The notes under the pieces were generated by a model. The model worked only from the letters and a program-made list of their open reading frames with translations. It made no database searches and was not told where the DNA came from. Position numbers and translations under genes: made by a program. A DNA stretch of 33,259 nt from Chloroflexota bacterium (lineage in GTDB: Bacteria; Chloroflexota; Anaerolineae; Anaerolineales; Anaerolineaceae): assembly GCA_029265085.1 (NCBI GenBank), contig JAJUJY010000028.1:1-33259 (forward strand). The letters run 5' to 3'. Positions 24,261-32,064 of this stretch are shown piece after piece (position 1 is the stretch's first letter; every line of letters begins with the position of its first letter).

Positions 24261-24289
24261 TTGCACAAAGATTATACAAAGTATAGACG
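24261..24289 (+). promoter_or_regulatory. CarH-type operator before the second regulator
   Basis: TTGCACAAAGA (24261-24271) and TTATACAAAGT (24272-24282) are adjacent 11-bp direct repeats sharing seven or eight bases; ATAGACGGTCG may be a degenerate third unit. The cores TGCACA and TATACA are exactly 11 bp apart, as before crtI. The repeat begins nine bases after the stop of the first regulator. Confidence 0.6.
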
Positions 24290-24333
24290 GTCGTTTAGGG
24301 TGAATGTAAGATAATCTAAACGACCGTATTATT
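24287..24333 (+). terminator. Inverted repeat / terminator-like hairpin between the two regulators
   Basis: ACGGTCGTTTAG (24287-24298) is perfectly repeated inverted at 24316-24327, then ATTATTT. The 12-bp stem has a 17-base loop. It could end the transcript of the first regulator, or be a binding site, since it directly follows the operator repeats. Confidence 0.5.
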
Positions 24334-24348
24334 TCAAAGGTGCATATT

Positions 24349-25299
24349 ATGGAAGATCGAATATCACTTTCTAATCATCATTTACCGGTGTACAACATTA
24401 AGGCCGTGGCTCGGCTGGTTGGTTTGCTGCCAGTTACCTTACGCGCCTGGGAGCGGCGTTATGGGATGCCAACACCATCGAGGGGAGAACAAGGATACCG
24501 TCTGTATTCTGAATATGATTTACGGGTTTTGCGCTGGTTAAAAAAACAAATCGATGCCGGGATGAGTATTGGCCGGGCAGTTGAATACCTGGCTGAGCTG
24601 CGTTCAACCGGAAGAGATCCGGCTTTTGATGTTACTCCGCCGCGTCTCGAGCGGCCTGCCTCTTTAGAGGGACTTTCTAAGGAATTTTTAGAAGCTTTGA
24701 TTCATTTTGATGAGGAAGAAGCCACAGAAATTATCCGCCGTGCATTCACGTTGTATTCCATTGATCAGGTCTTAATCGAAATAATTCAACCAACCCTGGT
24801 TGAATTGGGCGATGCATGGCATCGCGGCGAACTTCCCATTGCAGTTGAACATTATGCGACCCAGTTTTGTATGCAGCATTTGATGAGTATGCTGGCAGCC
24901 TCTGCTGCGCCTACTCGTCCTGGGGTCATTGTGGCAGCCTGCGCACCTGGAGAACTCCATCAAATTGGTTTATTAATGCTGGTTGTGATGCTGCGCTGGC
25001 GCGGCTGGGATGTGAAATATTTTGGCCAGGACTTGAAACTTGACCGGTTAGAGGATGCGTTGATACCGCTTAATCCCCGGCTGTTATTGTTTACCGCAAC
25101 ACGCATGCAGGCCGCAGAAGAATTGCTGCGTTTGCCTGACATCCTGAACCGATTTCCTGAACCCCATCCGTTGGTTGTGTTGGGCGGGCAGGCATTTACC
25201 GAACAGCATTTACCAGAATCAGTTCCAGCGATTTACCTTAATTCATCTCCAACCGAAGTAATTGAAACGATTGAGAGAATGATGAGTTCCGTCGGATAA
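24349..25299 (+). CDS. CarH/LitR-like B12-binding MerR-family light regulator, second copy
   Basis: A 316-residue paralogue of the preceding regulator, with the same domain order. The MerR recognition region is VTLRAWERRYGMPTPSR. The B12 motifs are complete: W157-x9-E167-H168 and E202-x-H204-xx-G207. The two proteins are clearly diverged outside these motifs, so the duplication is not recent. ATG at 24349 is preferred over an in-frame GTG at 24340, because AAAGG sits eight bases before the ATG. It has its own operator-like repeats upstream. The MFS gene begins 23 bases after its stop. Two CarH-type proteins side by side recall carA-carH of Myxococcus, but there one copy acts without B12; here both should bind it. 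Confidence 0.9.
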   Translation: MEDRISLSNHHLPVYNIKAVARLVGLLPVTLRAWERRYGMPTPSRGEQGYRLYSEYDLRVLRWLKKQIDAGMSIGRAVEYLAELRSTGRDPAFDVTPPRLERPASLEGLSKEFLEALIHFDEEEATEIIRRAFTLYSIDQVLIEIIQPTLVELGDAWHRGELPIAVEHYATQFCMQHLMSMLAASAAPTRPGVIVAACAPGELHQIGLLMLVVMLRWRGWDVKYFGQDLKLDRLEDALIPLNPRLLLFTATRMQAAEELLRLPDILNRFPEPHPLVVLGGQAFTEQHLPESVPAIYLNSSPTEVIETIERMMSSVG

Positions 25300-25322
25300 A
25301 CTTGTTTTAACCGGAGTACTCC

Positions 25323-26534
25323 ATGAAAAACAGATTGCTTTCTTCCATTTTCCTGGTCGTTTTTATTGATTTGTTGGGATTTAGCCTGATTTTGCCACTG
25401 CTGCCTTATTATGCAGCCAGTTTTAATGCGGATGGTGTGGTAATAGGTTTGATGGTTGCTTCATATGCCGCCGCACAATTTCTGGCTACACCATTTTTAG
25501 GGCGGCTGTCGGATCGTTTTGGCCGCCGTCCAATTTTAATGATCAGTATTTTGGGAAATGCAATCGGTTTTTTTATGTTGGGTTTTGCAAATGGCTTACC
25601 AATGCTGTTTGTTTCACGGATTGTTTCCGGTTTGTTTGGCGGAAATATCAGTGTAGCCCAAGCGTATATCAGTGACATCACCGATTCGAGCAACCGTGCC
25701 AAAGGACTTGGATTAATTGGTGCTGCTTTTGGCCTGGGGTTTATCATTGGTCCTGCTGCTGGCGGCTTGCTAAGCCAGTGGGGATATGGTGTGCCTTCTT
25801 TGGCGGCTGCAGGAATCTCGATGTTGAACCTGGTTATGGTGGCGCTTTGGCTGCCAGAATCATTGACACTTGAGAAAAGAACTGCTCTTGGAAATGCGAA
25901 TCGAACTCCGTTTACTCCAAAAGCTTTGTTGGACGCACTGCGCCGGCCATTGGTTGGTCCTTTGCTGCATACTCGTTTTTTCTTTGCTTTGGCTTTTTCT
26001 ACCTTCCAGACCATTTTTGCTCTTTACGGCTTGCGGAAGTTTAATCTTTCTGCCCAAGAAACAGGCTATATCTTGGGATATGTTGGTGTTTTATCGGTCA
26101 TTGTTCAGGGCTTTTTAATCGGAAAATTAACTGCCCGGTTCAGTGATCGTTCATTAATATTCTTCTCCACCATCTTGATGGCTGTCGGGTTGTTTGGGTG
26201 GGCATTCTCACCCAGTGTGCTTTCTTTATTAATTGATTTGGTGCCGATTGCTCTGGCTGGCGGCGTGCTAAATACGGTAATTAATAGTGCTCTCAGTAAA
26301 TCAGTCAGCCCGGTTGAGGTTGGTGGAACTCTGGGACTTTCAGCATCGCTAGAAAGTTTAACCCGCATGATTTCACCTACCTTTGGCGGGATTTTGTTGG
26401 AAAAAATTGGCACCTCTGCTCCGGGAATTTTTAGTGGGTTAATCTTGATCTGGCTGGCATTCTATGTTTTTCGTTTTGTATACCGCTACCAGGAAAAAGT
26501 TGAGCCAGTACCGACAGTTGCCAGGACATCATGA
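25323..26534 (+). CDS. MFS transporter, DHA1 (TetA-like) type
   Basis: A 12-helix drug/metabolite antiporter-type major facilitator, 403 residues, full family length. Motif A is GRLSDRFGRRP at residues 60-70 between helices 2 and 3. The motif C-like region AAFGLGFIIGPAAGG in helix 5 marks an exporter (antiporter). The ATG at 25323 lies in CGGAGTACTCCATG. It sits between the light regulator and carotenoid genes, four bases upstream of the SRPBCC gene, and probably shares their transcript. The substrate is unknown; export of a pigment-related or toxic compound is speculation. Confidence 0.85.
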   Translation: MKNRLLSSIFLVVFIDLLGFSLILPLLPYYAASFNADGVVIGLMVASYAAAQFLATPFLGRLSDRFGRRPILMISILGNAIGFFMLGFANGLPMLFVSRIVSGLFGGNISVAQAYISDITDSSNRAKGLGLIGAAFGLGFIIGPAAGGLLSQWGYGVPSLAAAGISMLNLVMVALWLPESLTLEKRTALGNANRTPFTPKALLDALRRPLVGPLLHTRFFFALAFSTFQTIFALYGLRKFNLSAQETGYILGYVGVLSVIVQGFLIGKLTARFSDRSLIFFSTILMAVGLFGWAFSPSVLSLLIDLVPIALAGGVLNTVINSALSKSVSPVEVGGTLGLSASLESLTRMISPTFGGILLEKIGTSAPGIFSGLILIWLAFYVFRFVYRYQEKVEPVPTVARTS

Positions 26535-26537
26535 ATT

Positions 26538-26990
26538 ATGGCTACTTTTGAAACTTCTTTCCTCGTCAGGGCACCGATTCAGGCTGTGGCAGAATTCCAC
26601 AGGGATGCAAATGCGCTTAAACGATTAACCCCACCGCCTTTATGGGTACAGTTTCATCGGGTGGATCCGTTAAGAGAACAGTCTGTGGTTGAATTTACCA
26701 TGTGGTTTGGGCCTTTTCCTGTGCGTTGGATCGCATTACACAGCCGCGTAGATCTGCTGCGGGGTTTTACTGATACACAAACGCGCGGTCCACTGAAAAC
26801 GTGGCAGCATACCCATTCATTTGAACCCGTTGATGCGCAGACGACTCGAGTCCGAGAACATATTGAGTTGACCTATAAGCCTGGATTAAGACATCTCTGG
26901 ACAAAAGTATTTTTCTCCCAATTAGGTTTAATGTTTTTATTTTTTTACCGTGCCAGGGTTACCCGGAAATTTGTTGAAGGAAAAGAATGA
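26538..26990 (+). CDS. SRPBCC (START-like) family protein
   Basis: A 150-residue protein of the polyketide cyclase/dehydrase-like SRPBCC superfamily, whose hydrophobic pocket binds lipidic or aromatic ligands. It opens with FETSFLVRAPIQAVAEFHRDANALKRLTP, the usual first strand and helix. A central WHTHSFEPVD-like segment (TWQHTHSFEPVDAQTTRVREHIEL) follows, then the long C-terminal helix. It starts three bases after the MFS stop and overlaps the FAD enzyme start by four bases (ATGA). This tight placement suggests it works with the carotenoid enzymes, perhaps binding a carotenoid or its precursor, but no activity can be named. Confidence 0.75.
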   Translation: MATFETSFLVRAPIQAVAEFHRDANALKRLTPPPLWVQFHRVDPLREQSVVEFTMWFGPFPVRWIALHSRVDLLRGFTDTQTRGPLKTWQHTHSFEPVDAQTTRVREHIELTYKPGLRHLWTKVFFSQLGLMFLFFYRARVTRKFVEGKE

Positions 26991-28483
26991 GAACGCCAAG
27001 GATCATTGTGATTGGCGCTGGGATGGGTGGATTAACCACAGCTGCATTACTAATCAAAGCAGGGTTCCAGGTCACTGTGTTAGAAGCACATGTTTATCCC
27101 GGCGGCAGTGCCGGGACTTTTTTTCACCAGGGATACCGCTTTGATGCTGGCGCAACGCTGGCTGGCGGTTTTTCTGTGGGTGGTCCGCATGCCCGTATCG
27201 CTGAAATTTTGGGATTAGAATGGCCGGTGACTGCGGTAGATCCTGCCTGGGTTGTTCATCTTGGCGACCAGGTTATTGCCCAATGGACAGATCAGCAGCA
27301 GTGGCAGGAGGAGCGCCGGGAAAAATTTCCTGGCAGTGAATCATTCTGGTCTCATCAGGAAAGGCTTGCTGAGGCTTCCTGGCAGTTATCTTCCCGCAAA
27401 TTCCCCTGGCCGCCGGATTCGCTGAAAGATTGGGCGGCAATCATCCAGGCAGTCCGGTTGGATACGATCCCTGCAATTCCATACCTGACCCATAAAGTCC
27501 GCCAACTGTTTCCACATAATGCATCGTGGAATTTAAGAGCTTTTGTGGATGCCCAGTTATTGATCTCTGCCCAAACGGTGAGCAGCCAGGCTAATGCGTT
27601 ATATGGGAGCGCAGCGCTGGATCTGCCCAGGCGTGGTGTGAACTATGTTCATGGGGGAATGGGCAGCCTGGCCTGGACCCTGGTGAAGTGGATTCGGTCT
27701 CATGGCGGAGAAGTGATCTTCCGTCAGCAAGCTGTTCAAGTAATTGTTCGCCAGGGCAAGGCTGTTGGTGTGCGAACACAAAAAGGTCTGGAGCTGGAAG
27801 GCGATGCGGTTGTTGCCAACCAGACACCCTGGGCGCTTGAGAAAATTCTTGGAGTTCACAGCCCGGAAAAATTACGAAAAGAAAACCTTGCACGGAGTCC
27901 AACCTGGGGGGCATTTACGGTCTATGCAGGGGTTGAATCAAGCGTAATTGAACCACTGGCGGCAACCCACTTCCAGGTAATTGTTGATCCCAGCCTGCCG
28001 TTGGGGGAAGGAAATTCAGTTTTTGCCTCGATTACTCCGCTGGATGATGCTGGTCGAGCACCAGCAGGGATGCGTGCGTTGACATTTTCAACCCATACCC
28101 AAGTTGAAAAATGGTGGGGCACGGGTGAGCTGTATGAACAAATGAAGGAAGAGTACACGGAGCGTGTTTTGCGTGCAGCCGAAATTGCCATCCCGGGATT
28201 GCGGCGTTCGATGCGGTTGTGTCTGCCCGGTACCCCGCGGACCTTTGCGTTTTATACGCGCCGTCCATCAGGGATGGTGGGTGGATTTGCTCAGACATCC
28301 TTGTTTTCCGTGCGCGGTCCAGGTACAGGGATCGACAATCTTTGGTTGGTCGGGGATTCAATCTTTCCAGGTCAATCTACAGCTGGAGTAACGCTAGGTG
28401 CGATGCGCGTAGCCGAAAATATTCTGGCGCGGTTTTCAAAAAAATTGTCAGAAAAGAGATTTATCCGTTCAGCAGCCAATTGA
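26987..28483 (+). CDS. CrtI/CrtD-family FAD-dependent carotenoid oxidoreductase
   Basis: An FAD enzyme of 498 residues in the phytoene desaturase superfamily. The dinucleotide fold is GAGMGGLTTAALL (residues 10-22) followed by LEAHVYPGGSAGTF. The C-terminal FAD segment reads WLVGDSIFPGQSTAGVTLGA, the CrtI-type ending. It differs clearly from the CrtI encoded next and lacks the extended CrtI substrate region, so it is more likely a second-step enzyme such as a CrtD-like 3,4-desaturase, an isomerase or a CrtO-type ketolase. The start overlaps the SRPBCC gene. With CruF downstream, an acyclic hydroxylated carotenoid is a reasonable product class. Confidence 0.8.
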   Translation: MRTPRIIVIGAGMGGLTTAALLIKAGFQVTVLEAHVYPGGSAGTFFHQGYRFDAGATLAGGFSVGGPHARIAEILGLEWPVTAVDPAWVVHLGDQVIAQWTDQQQWQEERREKFPGSESFWSHQERLAEASWQLSSRKFPWPPDSLKDWAAIIQAVRLDTIPAIPYLTHKVRQLFPHNASWNLRAFVDAQLLISAQTVSSQANALYGSAALDLPRRGVNYVHGGMGSLAWTLVKWIRSHGGEVIFRQQAVQVIVRQGKAVGVRTQKGLELEGDAVVANQTPWALEKILGVHSPEKLRKENLARSPTWGAFTVYAGVESSVIEPLAATHFQVIVDPSLPLGEGNSVFASITPLDDAGRAPAGMRALTFSTHTQVEKWWGTGELYEQMKEEYTERVLRAAEIAIPGLRRSMRLCLPGTPRTFAFYTRRPSGMVGGFAQTSLFSVRGPGTGIDNLWLVGDSIFPGQSTAGVTLGAMRVAENILARFSKKLSEKRFIRSAAN

Positions 28484-28503
28484 CTTATAATAACTTAATC
28501 TAC

Positions 28504-28564
28504 TGCACAAGATTTGCATAAACTTTGTACACTGGGTTGATGAAAGAATAGTGGGGTTTGTACA
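28504..28564 (+). promoter_or_regulatory. CarH-type operator of crtI: 11-bp direct repeats
   Basis: TGCACA (28504), TGCATA (28515) and TGTACA (28526) occur at exact 11-bp steps, each preceded by T or C. A further TGTACA at 28559 is in the same register (33 bp on), and TTGATG at 28537 is a weak unit. CarH of Thermus is known to bind tandem 11-bp direct repeats with one DNA-binding domain on each. The array covers the -35 and -10 of the crtI promoter, so binding would block it. Confidence 0.7.
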
Positions 28565-28566
28565 AT
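28537..28566 (+). promoter_or_regulatory. Promoter of crtI-crtB-cruF
   Basis: TTGATG (28537-28542), 18-base spacer, TACAAT (28561-28566). It lies inside the repeat array and 58 bases before the crtI start codon. Confidence 0.55.
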
Positions 28567-28624
28567 TAAATCATCTAGGGCATCTTTCTAAAATGATAAT
28601 TCAAATCCTAGGGAGGCAATTCAC

Positions 28625-30106
28625 ATGGCAAAGAAGATTATTGTAATTGGTGCAGGATTTGGGGGCTTGGCAACAGCTGCTCGTTTGGCAGCCCGCGGTT
28701 ATGAAGTAGAGCTTTTTGAAAAACGAGATAAGCTAGGCGGCCGCGGTTATTTGTATGAAATCAACGGTTTTAAATTTGATGGCGGACCGACGGTTATTAC
28801 CGCTCCATTTATGTTTGATGATATTTTTGCTGCTGCTGGGCGCAAACGGGAAGACTATGTAAAATTTGTTCCGGTCACACCGTTTTACCGGATATTTGAT
28901 CATACCGGGCGCTCATTTGATTACAATAGCGATCCCAATTTTATTTATTCACAAATTGAACAGTGGAATCCTCAAGATAAAGAAGGCTACCAGCGCTTTA
29001 TTCAAACAACAAAAGCAATTTTTGAGAAGGGCTTTGTAGAACTGGCCGACAAGCCTTTTCTTCATCTCTCCGATATGTTGAAAATCGCGCCGGATCTTAT
29101 CCGTCTTCAGTCCTACCGCAGTGTATATAACTATGTTTCGCAGTATGTTCAAAATGATTTTTTGCGGCAGGTGTTTTCGTTTCATCCGCTTCTGGTTGGC
29201 GGTAATCCCTTTGACACCACCAGTATTTATGCAATGATCCATTACCTGGAGCGCGAGTGGGGTATCCATTATGCCATTGGCGGCACCGGAGCGATTGTGG
29301 ATGCGATTGCCAAATTGTTTGCTGAATTGGGCGGAAAAGTTCACCTGAATGCCGAAGTAGATGAAATTCTTGTGGAAGGGCGAAAAGTGACCGGTCTGCG
29401 AATGAAAGACGGTACCATCCATAAAGCGGATGCAATTGTCTCCAATGCGGATGTGGCCTTCACGTATCGTTACTTGATCCCTGAGGTGTATCGCCGGAAA
29501 TATACCAACCGGCGCATTGAGAGCATGCGCTACAGCATGTCGTTATTTGTGATTTATTTTGGCACCAAGCGGCGTTACCTGGATAGCCGTCTTGCGCACC
29601 ATAATATTATCCTTTCCAGCCGATATAAACCGCTGTTGGATGATATTTTCCACAAGAAAACACTGGCGGAAGATTTCTCGTTGTATTTACACATGCCAAC
29701 CATTACGGACCCGACAATGGCACCTGAAGGCTGTGAGACATTCTATGTTCTTTCGCCGGTTCCTCACCTGGATGCGGGTGTGGATTGGACGAAAATGGCC
29801 AGGCCGTATCGTGATAAGATCATGAATTTCCTTGAAGAGAATTATTTGCCGGATTTACAAGAAAACATCGTTGCGGAACATTATATCGATCCGCTGCATT
29901 TCCAAAGCACATTAAATAGCTTCAAGGGATCTGCCTTCTCGGTAGAACCAATCTTGACTCAATCTGCCTGGTTCCGGCCACATAACCGCTCAGAAGAGTT
30001 TGAGAACCTCTATTTTGTTGGTGCGGGCACCCATCCGGGAGCTGGTCTGCCGGGAGTGCTGTCATCGGCGATTATTGCTGAAAATTTAATTCGTGAGGCG
30101 TTCTAA
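28625..30106 (+). CDS. crtI: Phytoene desaturase
   Basis: FAD-dependent desaturase of 493 residues that turns colourless phytoene into neurosporene or lycopene on the membrane. The N-terminal fold is [18 protein letters not shown] with [11 protein letters not shown] after it; the [13 protein letters not shown] block binds FAD. The C-terminal signature [19 protein letters not shown] (about 464-482) is the classic bacterial CrtI motif. The ATG at 28625 follows GGGAGG. It has its own promoter, overlain by CarH-type repeats, and is followed by crtB 24 bases downstream. How many double bonds it adds cannot be read from the sequence. Confidence 0.95.
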   Translation: MAKKIIVIGAGFGGLATAARLAARGYEVELFEKRDKLGGRGYLYEINGFKFDGGPTVITAPFMFDDIFAAAGRKREDYVKFVPVTPFYRIFDHTGRSFDYNSDPNFIYSQIEQWNPQDKEGYQRFIQTTKAIFEKGFVELADKPFLHLSDMLKIAPDLIRLQSYRSVYNYVSQYVQNDFLRQVFSFHPLLVGGNPFDTTSIYAMIHYLEREWGIHYAIGGTGAIVDAIAKLFAELGGKVHLNAEVDEILVEGRKVTGLRMKDGTIHKADAIVSNADVAFTYRYLIPEVYRRKYTNRRIESMRYSMSLFVIYFGTKRRYLDSRLAHHNIILSSRYKPLLDDIFHKKTLAEDFSLYLHMPTITDPTMAPEGCETFYVLSPVPHLDAGVDWTKMARPYRDKIMNFLEENYLPDLQENIVAEHYIDPLHFQSTLNSFKGSAFSVEPILTQSAWFRPHNRSEEFENLYFVGAGTHPGAGLPGVLSSAIIAENLIREAF

Positions 30107-30130
30107 ACTATTAATTTGTGGTGAAGATTT

Positions 30131-31063
30131 ATGGGTTTTTCTTGGCGTTCTTCTCAGCAGACATTATTGATTCCGGAATTCCAGGCTGCTGTTCAGGCGA
30201 TTGAAGGAATCATACGGGAGCAATCGAAAACTTTTTACTTTGCAACCGGTTTGCTTCCGCGCCAACAAAGACAGGCTATCCGTGCCCTGTATGCTTTTTG
30301 CCGGATGACAGACGATCTGGTGGACAGCGATCAATCCTCTTTAGAAGAATTGGAACACTGGCGTTCTGAGGCAGCTCTTGAGGTAGAAAACCAGAAAAAC
30401 CCTGTTTTGTTCACCTGGGCTTATTATCGCAAACAATATCGGGTTAATTTGCGCTACCAGATGGAATTGATCGATGGGGTTCGCATGGACCTCGAGCAAA
30501 AAACCTATCCGACCTGGGATGCTTTACAAGCGTATTGTTATCGGGTCGCTTCAACGGTAGGGCTTCTTTCCATGCCAATTATTGGGTTGGCGAAAGGCGC
30601 AACGTTTGAGCAGGCTGAGCTTTATGCAATCAAACTCGGGATTGCTTTGCAATTAACCAATATTTTGCGAGATGTTGGCGAAGATGCAGCCCGCGGCAGA
30701 GTGTACTTTCCCGAGGAAGACCTGCAGCGCTTTGGGCTAACCGTACAGGATATTCTCAATCATACATGCGACGATCGTTTCGTTCAGTTAATGCAATACG
30801 AAATTGAGCGTGCCCGGAAATTATACCAAGAGGCCTTACCCGGAATTACTTTCTTATCCTCCAGTGCTCGCATTTCGGTTGGCGCGGCTGCACTATTATA
30901 TGCCGCTATTCTGGAGGAAATTGAAAAGATCAGGTACCGCGTATACGATCAGCGGGCATATACAACCGGATTAAAGAAAATTAGTTTGCTACCCGCAATC
31001 AGCCTGAGCGTTTTGTTCTTGCGGAAACCAAAATCGATTTCAAATGATGCAAAAAACCATTAA
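30131..31063 (+). CDS. crtB: Phytoene synthase
   Basis: Joins two geranylgeranyl diphosphates head to head into phytoene, the first committed carotenoid step. The 310-residue protein has both Asp-rich magnesium motifs: D61-D62-L-V-D65 (CRMTDDLVDSD) and D181-V-G-E-D185 (NILRDVGEDAARGRVYFP). These fit CrtB; a related squalene synthase is unlikely because crtI and cruF flank it. The start at 30131 has a weak site (GGTGA). The last 20 bases overlap the cruF start, suggesting coupled translation. Confidence 0.95.
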   Translation: MGFSWRSSQQTLLIPEFQAAVQAIEGIIREQSKTFYFATGLLPRQQRQAIRALYAFCRMTDDLVDSDQSSLEELEHWRSEAALEVENQKNPVLFTWAYYRKQYRVNLRYQMELIDGVRMDLEQKTYPTWDALQAYCYRVASTVGLLSMPIIGLAKGATFEQAELYAIKLGIALQLTNILRDVGEDAARGRVYFPEEDLQRFGLTVQDILNHTCDDRFVQLMQYEIERARKLYQEALPGITFLSSSARISVGAAALLYAAILEEIEKIRYRVYDQRAYTTGLKKISLLPAISLSVLFLRKPKSISNDAKNH

Positions 31064-31829
31064 GCTGTATTTGAATCAACTGTCGCTTAACCAGATTTGG
31101 CCCTGGCTGGCTGGTTGGCTTCTAGTGATGACCATGACCCCAGTGGTCGGGTGGGTTGCTGGTGTGGATGCACAAATCCAGATGATTAATTTGGGGGTGG
31201 TTGCCCAGGCAGCTCTCGTTTTTCGCTTGATCTGGATGGTATGGCCTGCTAAAGTCATTCTTCGGTTGTTATTAATGATTGTTCCAATAACCTGGTTCGC
31301 CGAATTTGTGGGCAGCCAGACGGGTTTTCCATTTGGCAGGTATCACTATACGGCTTTATTACAACCACAGTTATTAAATGTACCGTTATTAATCCCATTA
31401 GCCTGGTTTATGATGCTGCCACCAGCCTGGGCGATTGCACAAGGATTGGTTAGCAGAAAAAATCGCTGGGTTTTTGCAGCGGCAGCTGGCCTGGTGTTTA
31501 CTGCCTGGGATTTATATCTGGACCCACAGATGGTCATGCTCAATCTCTGGCAATGGGACCAGCCAGGGCTTTATTTTGGGATTCCAATCATTAATTATTT
31601 TGGCTGGTGGTTGGTATCAACCGTGGTCACCCTGGTTGTCTCACCGCCGGAATTTGACCCGTATTTATTGGCTGCGATTTACACCTTGATCTGGCTGCTG
31701 CAGGTTGTTGCATTAGGCATTTTTTGGGGACAACCTGGTCCAGCCCTGGTGGGTTTTGTAGGGATGGGAATTGGCTCGGTCCTATTCTGGAGAAAATATC
31801 ATCAGCGTTTGCGCAATGGCAGCCAGTAG
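31044..31829 (+). CDS. cruF: CruF-like carotenoid 1,2-hydratase
   Basis: Membrane enzyme of the CruF/DUF422 family, 261 residues with seven to eight hydrophobic helices. Relatives add water to the end C1,2 double bond of acyclic carotenoids, for example in gamma-carotene or bisanhydrobacterioruberin. The family blocks are present: AEFVGSQTGFPFGRYHYT (Glu87 to about 103) and TAWDLYLDPQMV (Asp156, Asp160), and both supply the acidic residues thought to act in catalysis. It overlaps crtB by 20 bases and is the last gene before a terminator. No cyclase and no C50 elongase are visible, so a C40 acyclic 1-hydroxy product is inferred. Confidence 0.88.
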   Translation: MMQKTIKLYLNQLSLNQIWPWLAGWLLVMTMTPVVGWVAGVDAQIQMINLGVVAQAALVFRLIWMVWPAKVILRLLLMIVPITWFAEFVGSQTGFPFGRYHYTALLQPQLLNVPLLIPLAWFMMLPPAWAIAQGLVSRKNRWVFAAAAGLVFTAWDLYLDPQMVMLNLWQWDQPGLYFGIPIINYFGWWLVSTVVTLVVSPPEFDPYLLAAIYTLIWLLQVVALGIFWGQPGPALVGFVGMGIGSVLFWRKYHQRLRNGSQ

Positions 31830-31867
31830 CGCGTAACGATTAATAATTCAGGCGATTTAAAGTTTTT

Positions 31868-31896
31868 CGGCGGCAGGGTACCTGCCGCCGTTCTTT
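31868..31896 (+). terminator. Intrinsic terminator of the crt operon
   Basis: CGGCGGCAGG (31868-31877), loop GTA, CCTGCCGCCG (31881-31890), then TTCTTT. A perfect 10-bp GC-rich stem 39 bases after the cruF stop. On the minus strand it is followed by AAAAAC, so it would not terminate there. Confidence 0.78.
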
Positions 31897-31899
31897 CAA

Positions 31900-31990
31900 A
31901 GTGAAAGAAAACCAATTTCCCCCTGTATCCCTCAGTGACTATATTAGATAGCCAGACGCCGGGGTGAGGGGGGCACCCAGGCGTCCGGCA
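31900..31990 (-). ncRNA. Candidate structured non-coding RNA
   Basis: Transcribed from the minus-strand promoter at 31997-32025, the RNA would begin near 31990 with a long hairpin. GCC-G-GACGCC (31989-31980) pairs with GGCGTC-T-GGC (31960-31951). One U-C mismatch follows, then GGGTG (31978-31974) with CACCC (31966-31962), and a loop CCCCCCT. The G-U pair in the outer stem is a mismatch on the plus strand, favouring the minus strand. The loop can pair with AGGGGG (31924-31919), giving a pseudoknot. The 3' end is not visible. No known RNA family is recognised. Confidence 0.45.
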
Positions 31991-31996
31991 AAGAAT

Positions 31997-32025
31997 ATAA
32001 TAGCATATGGCAAATTGCTTGTCAA
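31997..32025 (-). promoter_or_regulatory. Consensus promoter with no minus-strand gene downstream
   Basis: On the minus strand TTGACA (32025-32020) is a perfect -35, spacer 17, then TATTAT (32002-31997). It is one of the best promoters in the window, but the next genes below are all on the plus strand, so it most likely drives the RNA described at 31900-31990, or an antisense transcript of cruF. Confidence 0.75.
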
Positions 32026-32026
32026 G

Positions 32027-32037
32027 TTGTCCGACAA
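32027..32037. repeat. Palindrome beside the orphan promoter
   Basis: TTGTC-C-GACAA is a perfect palindrome around one base, located one base upstream of the minus-strand -35. It is a candidate regulator site. Confidence 0.45.
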
Positions 32038-32064
32038 ACTCTTAATCAATTCTAATCTATCGGG

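Noticed and set aside
25323..26534. Tetracycline efflux pump
   Set aside because: Only general DHA1 family motifs are seen, and the setting is a pigment operon.
31951..31989. Terminator for the toroid-protein gene
   Set aside because: The hairpin is strong but is followed on the minus strand by TATCTAATATAG rather than a T-run, and a consensus promoter lies between it and that gene.
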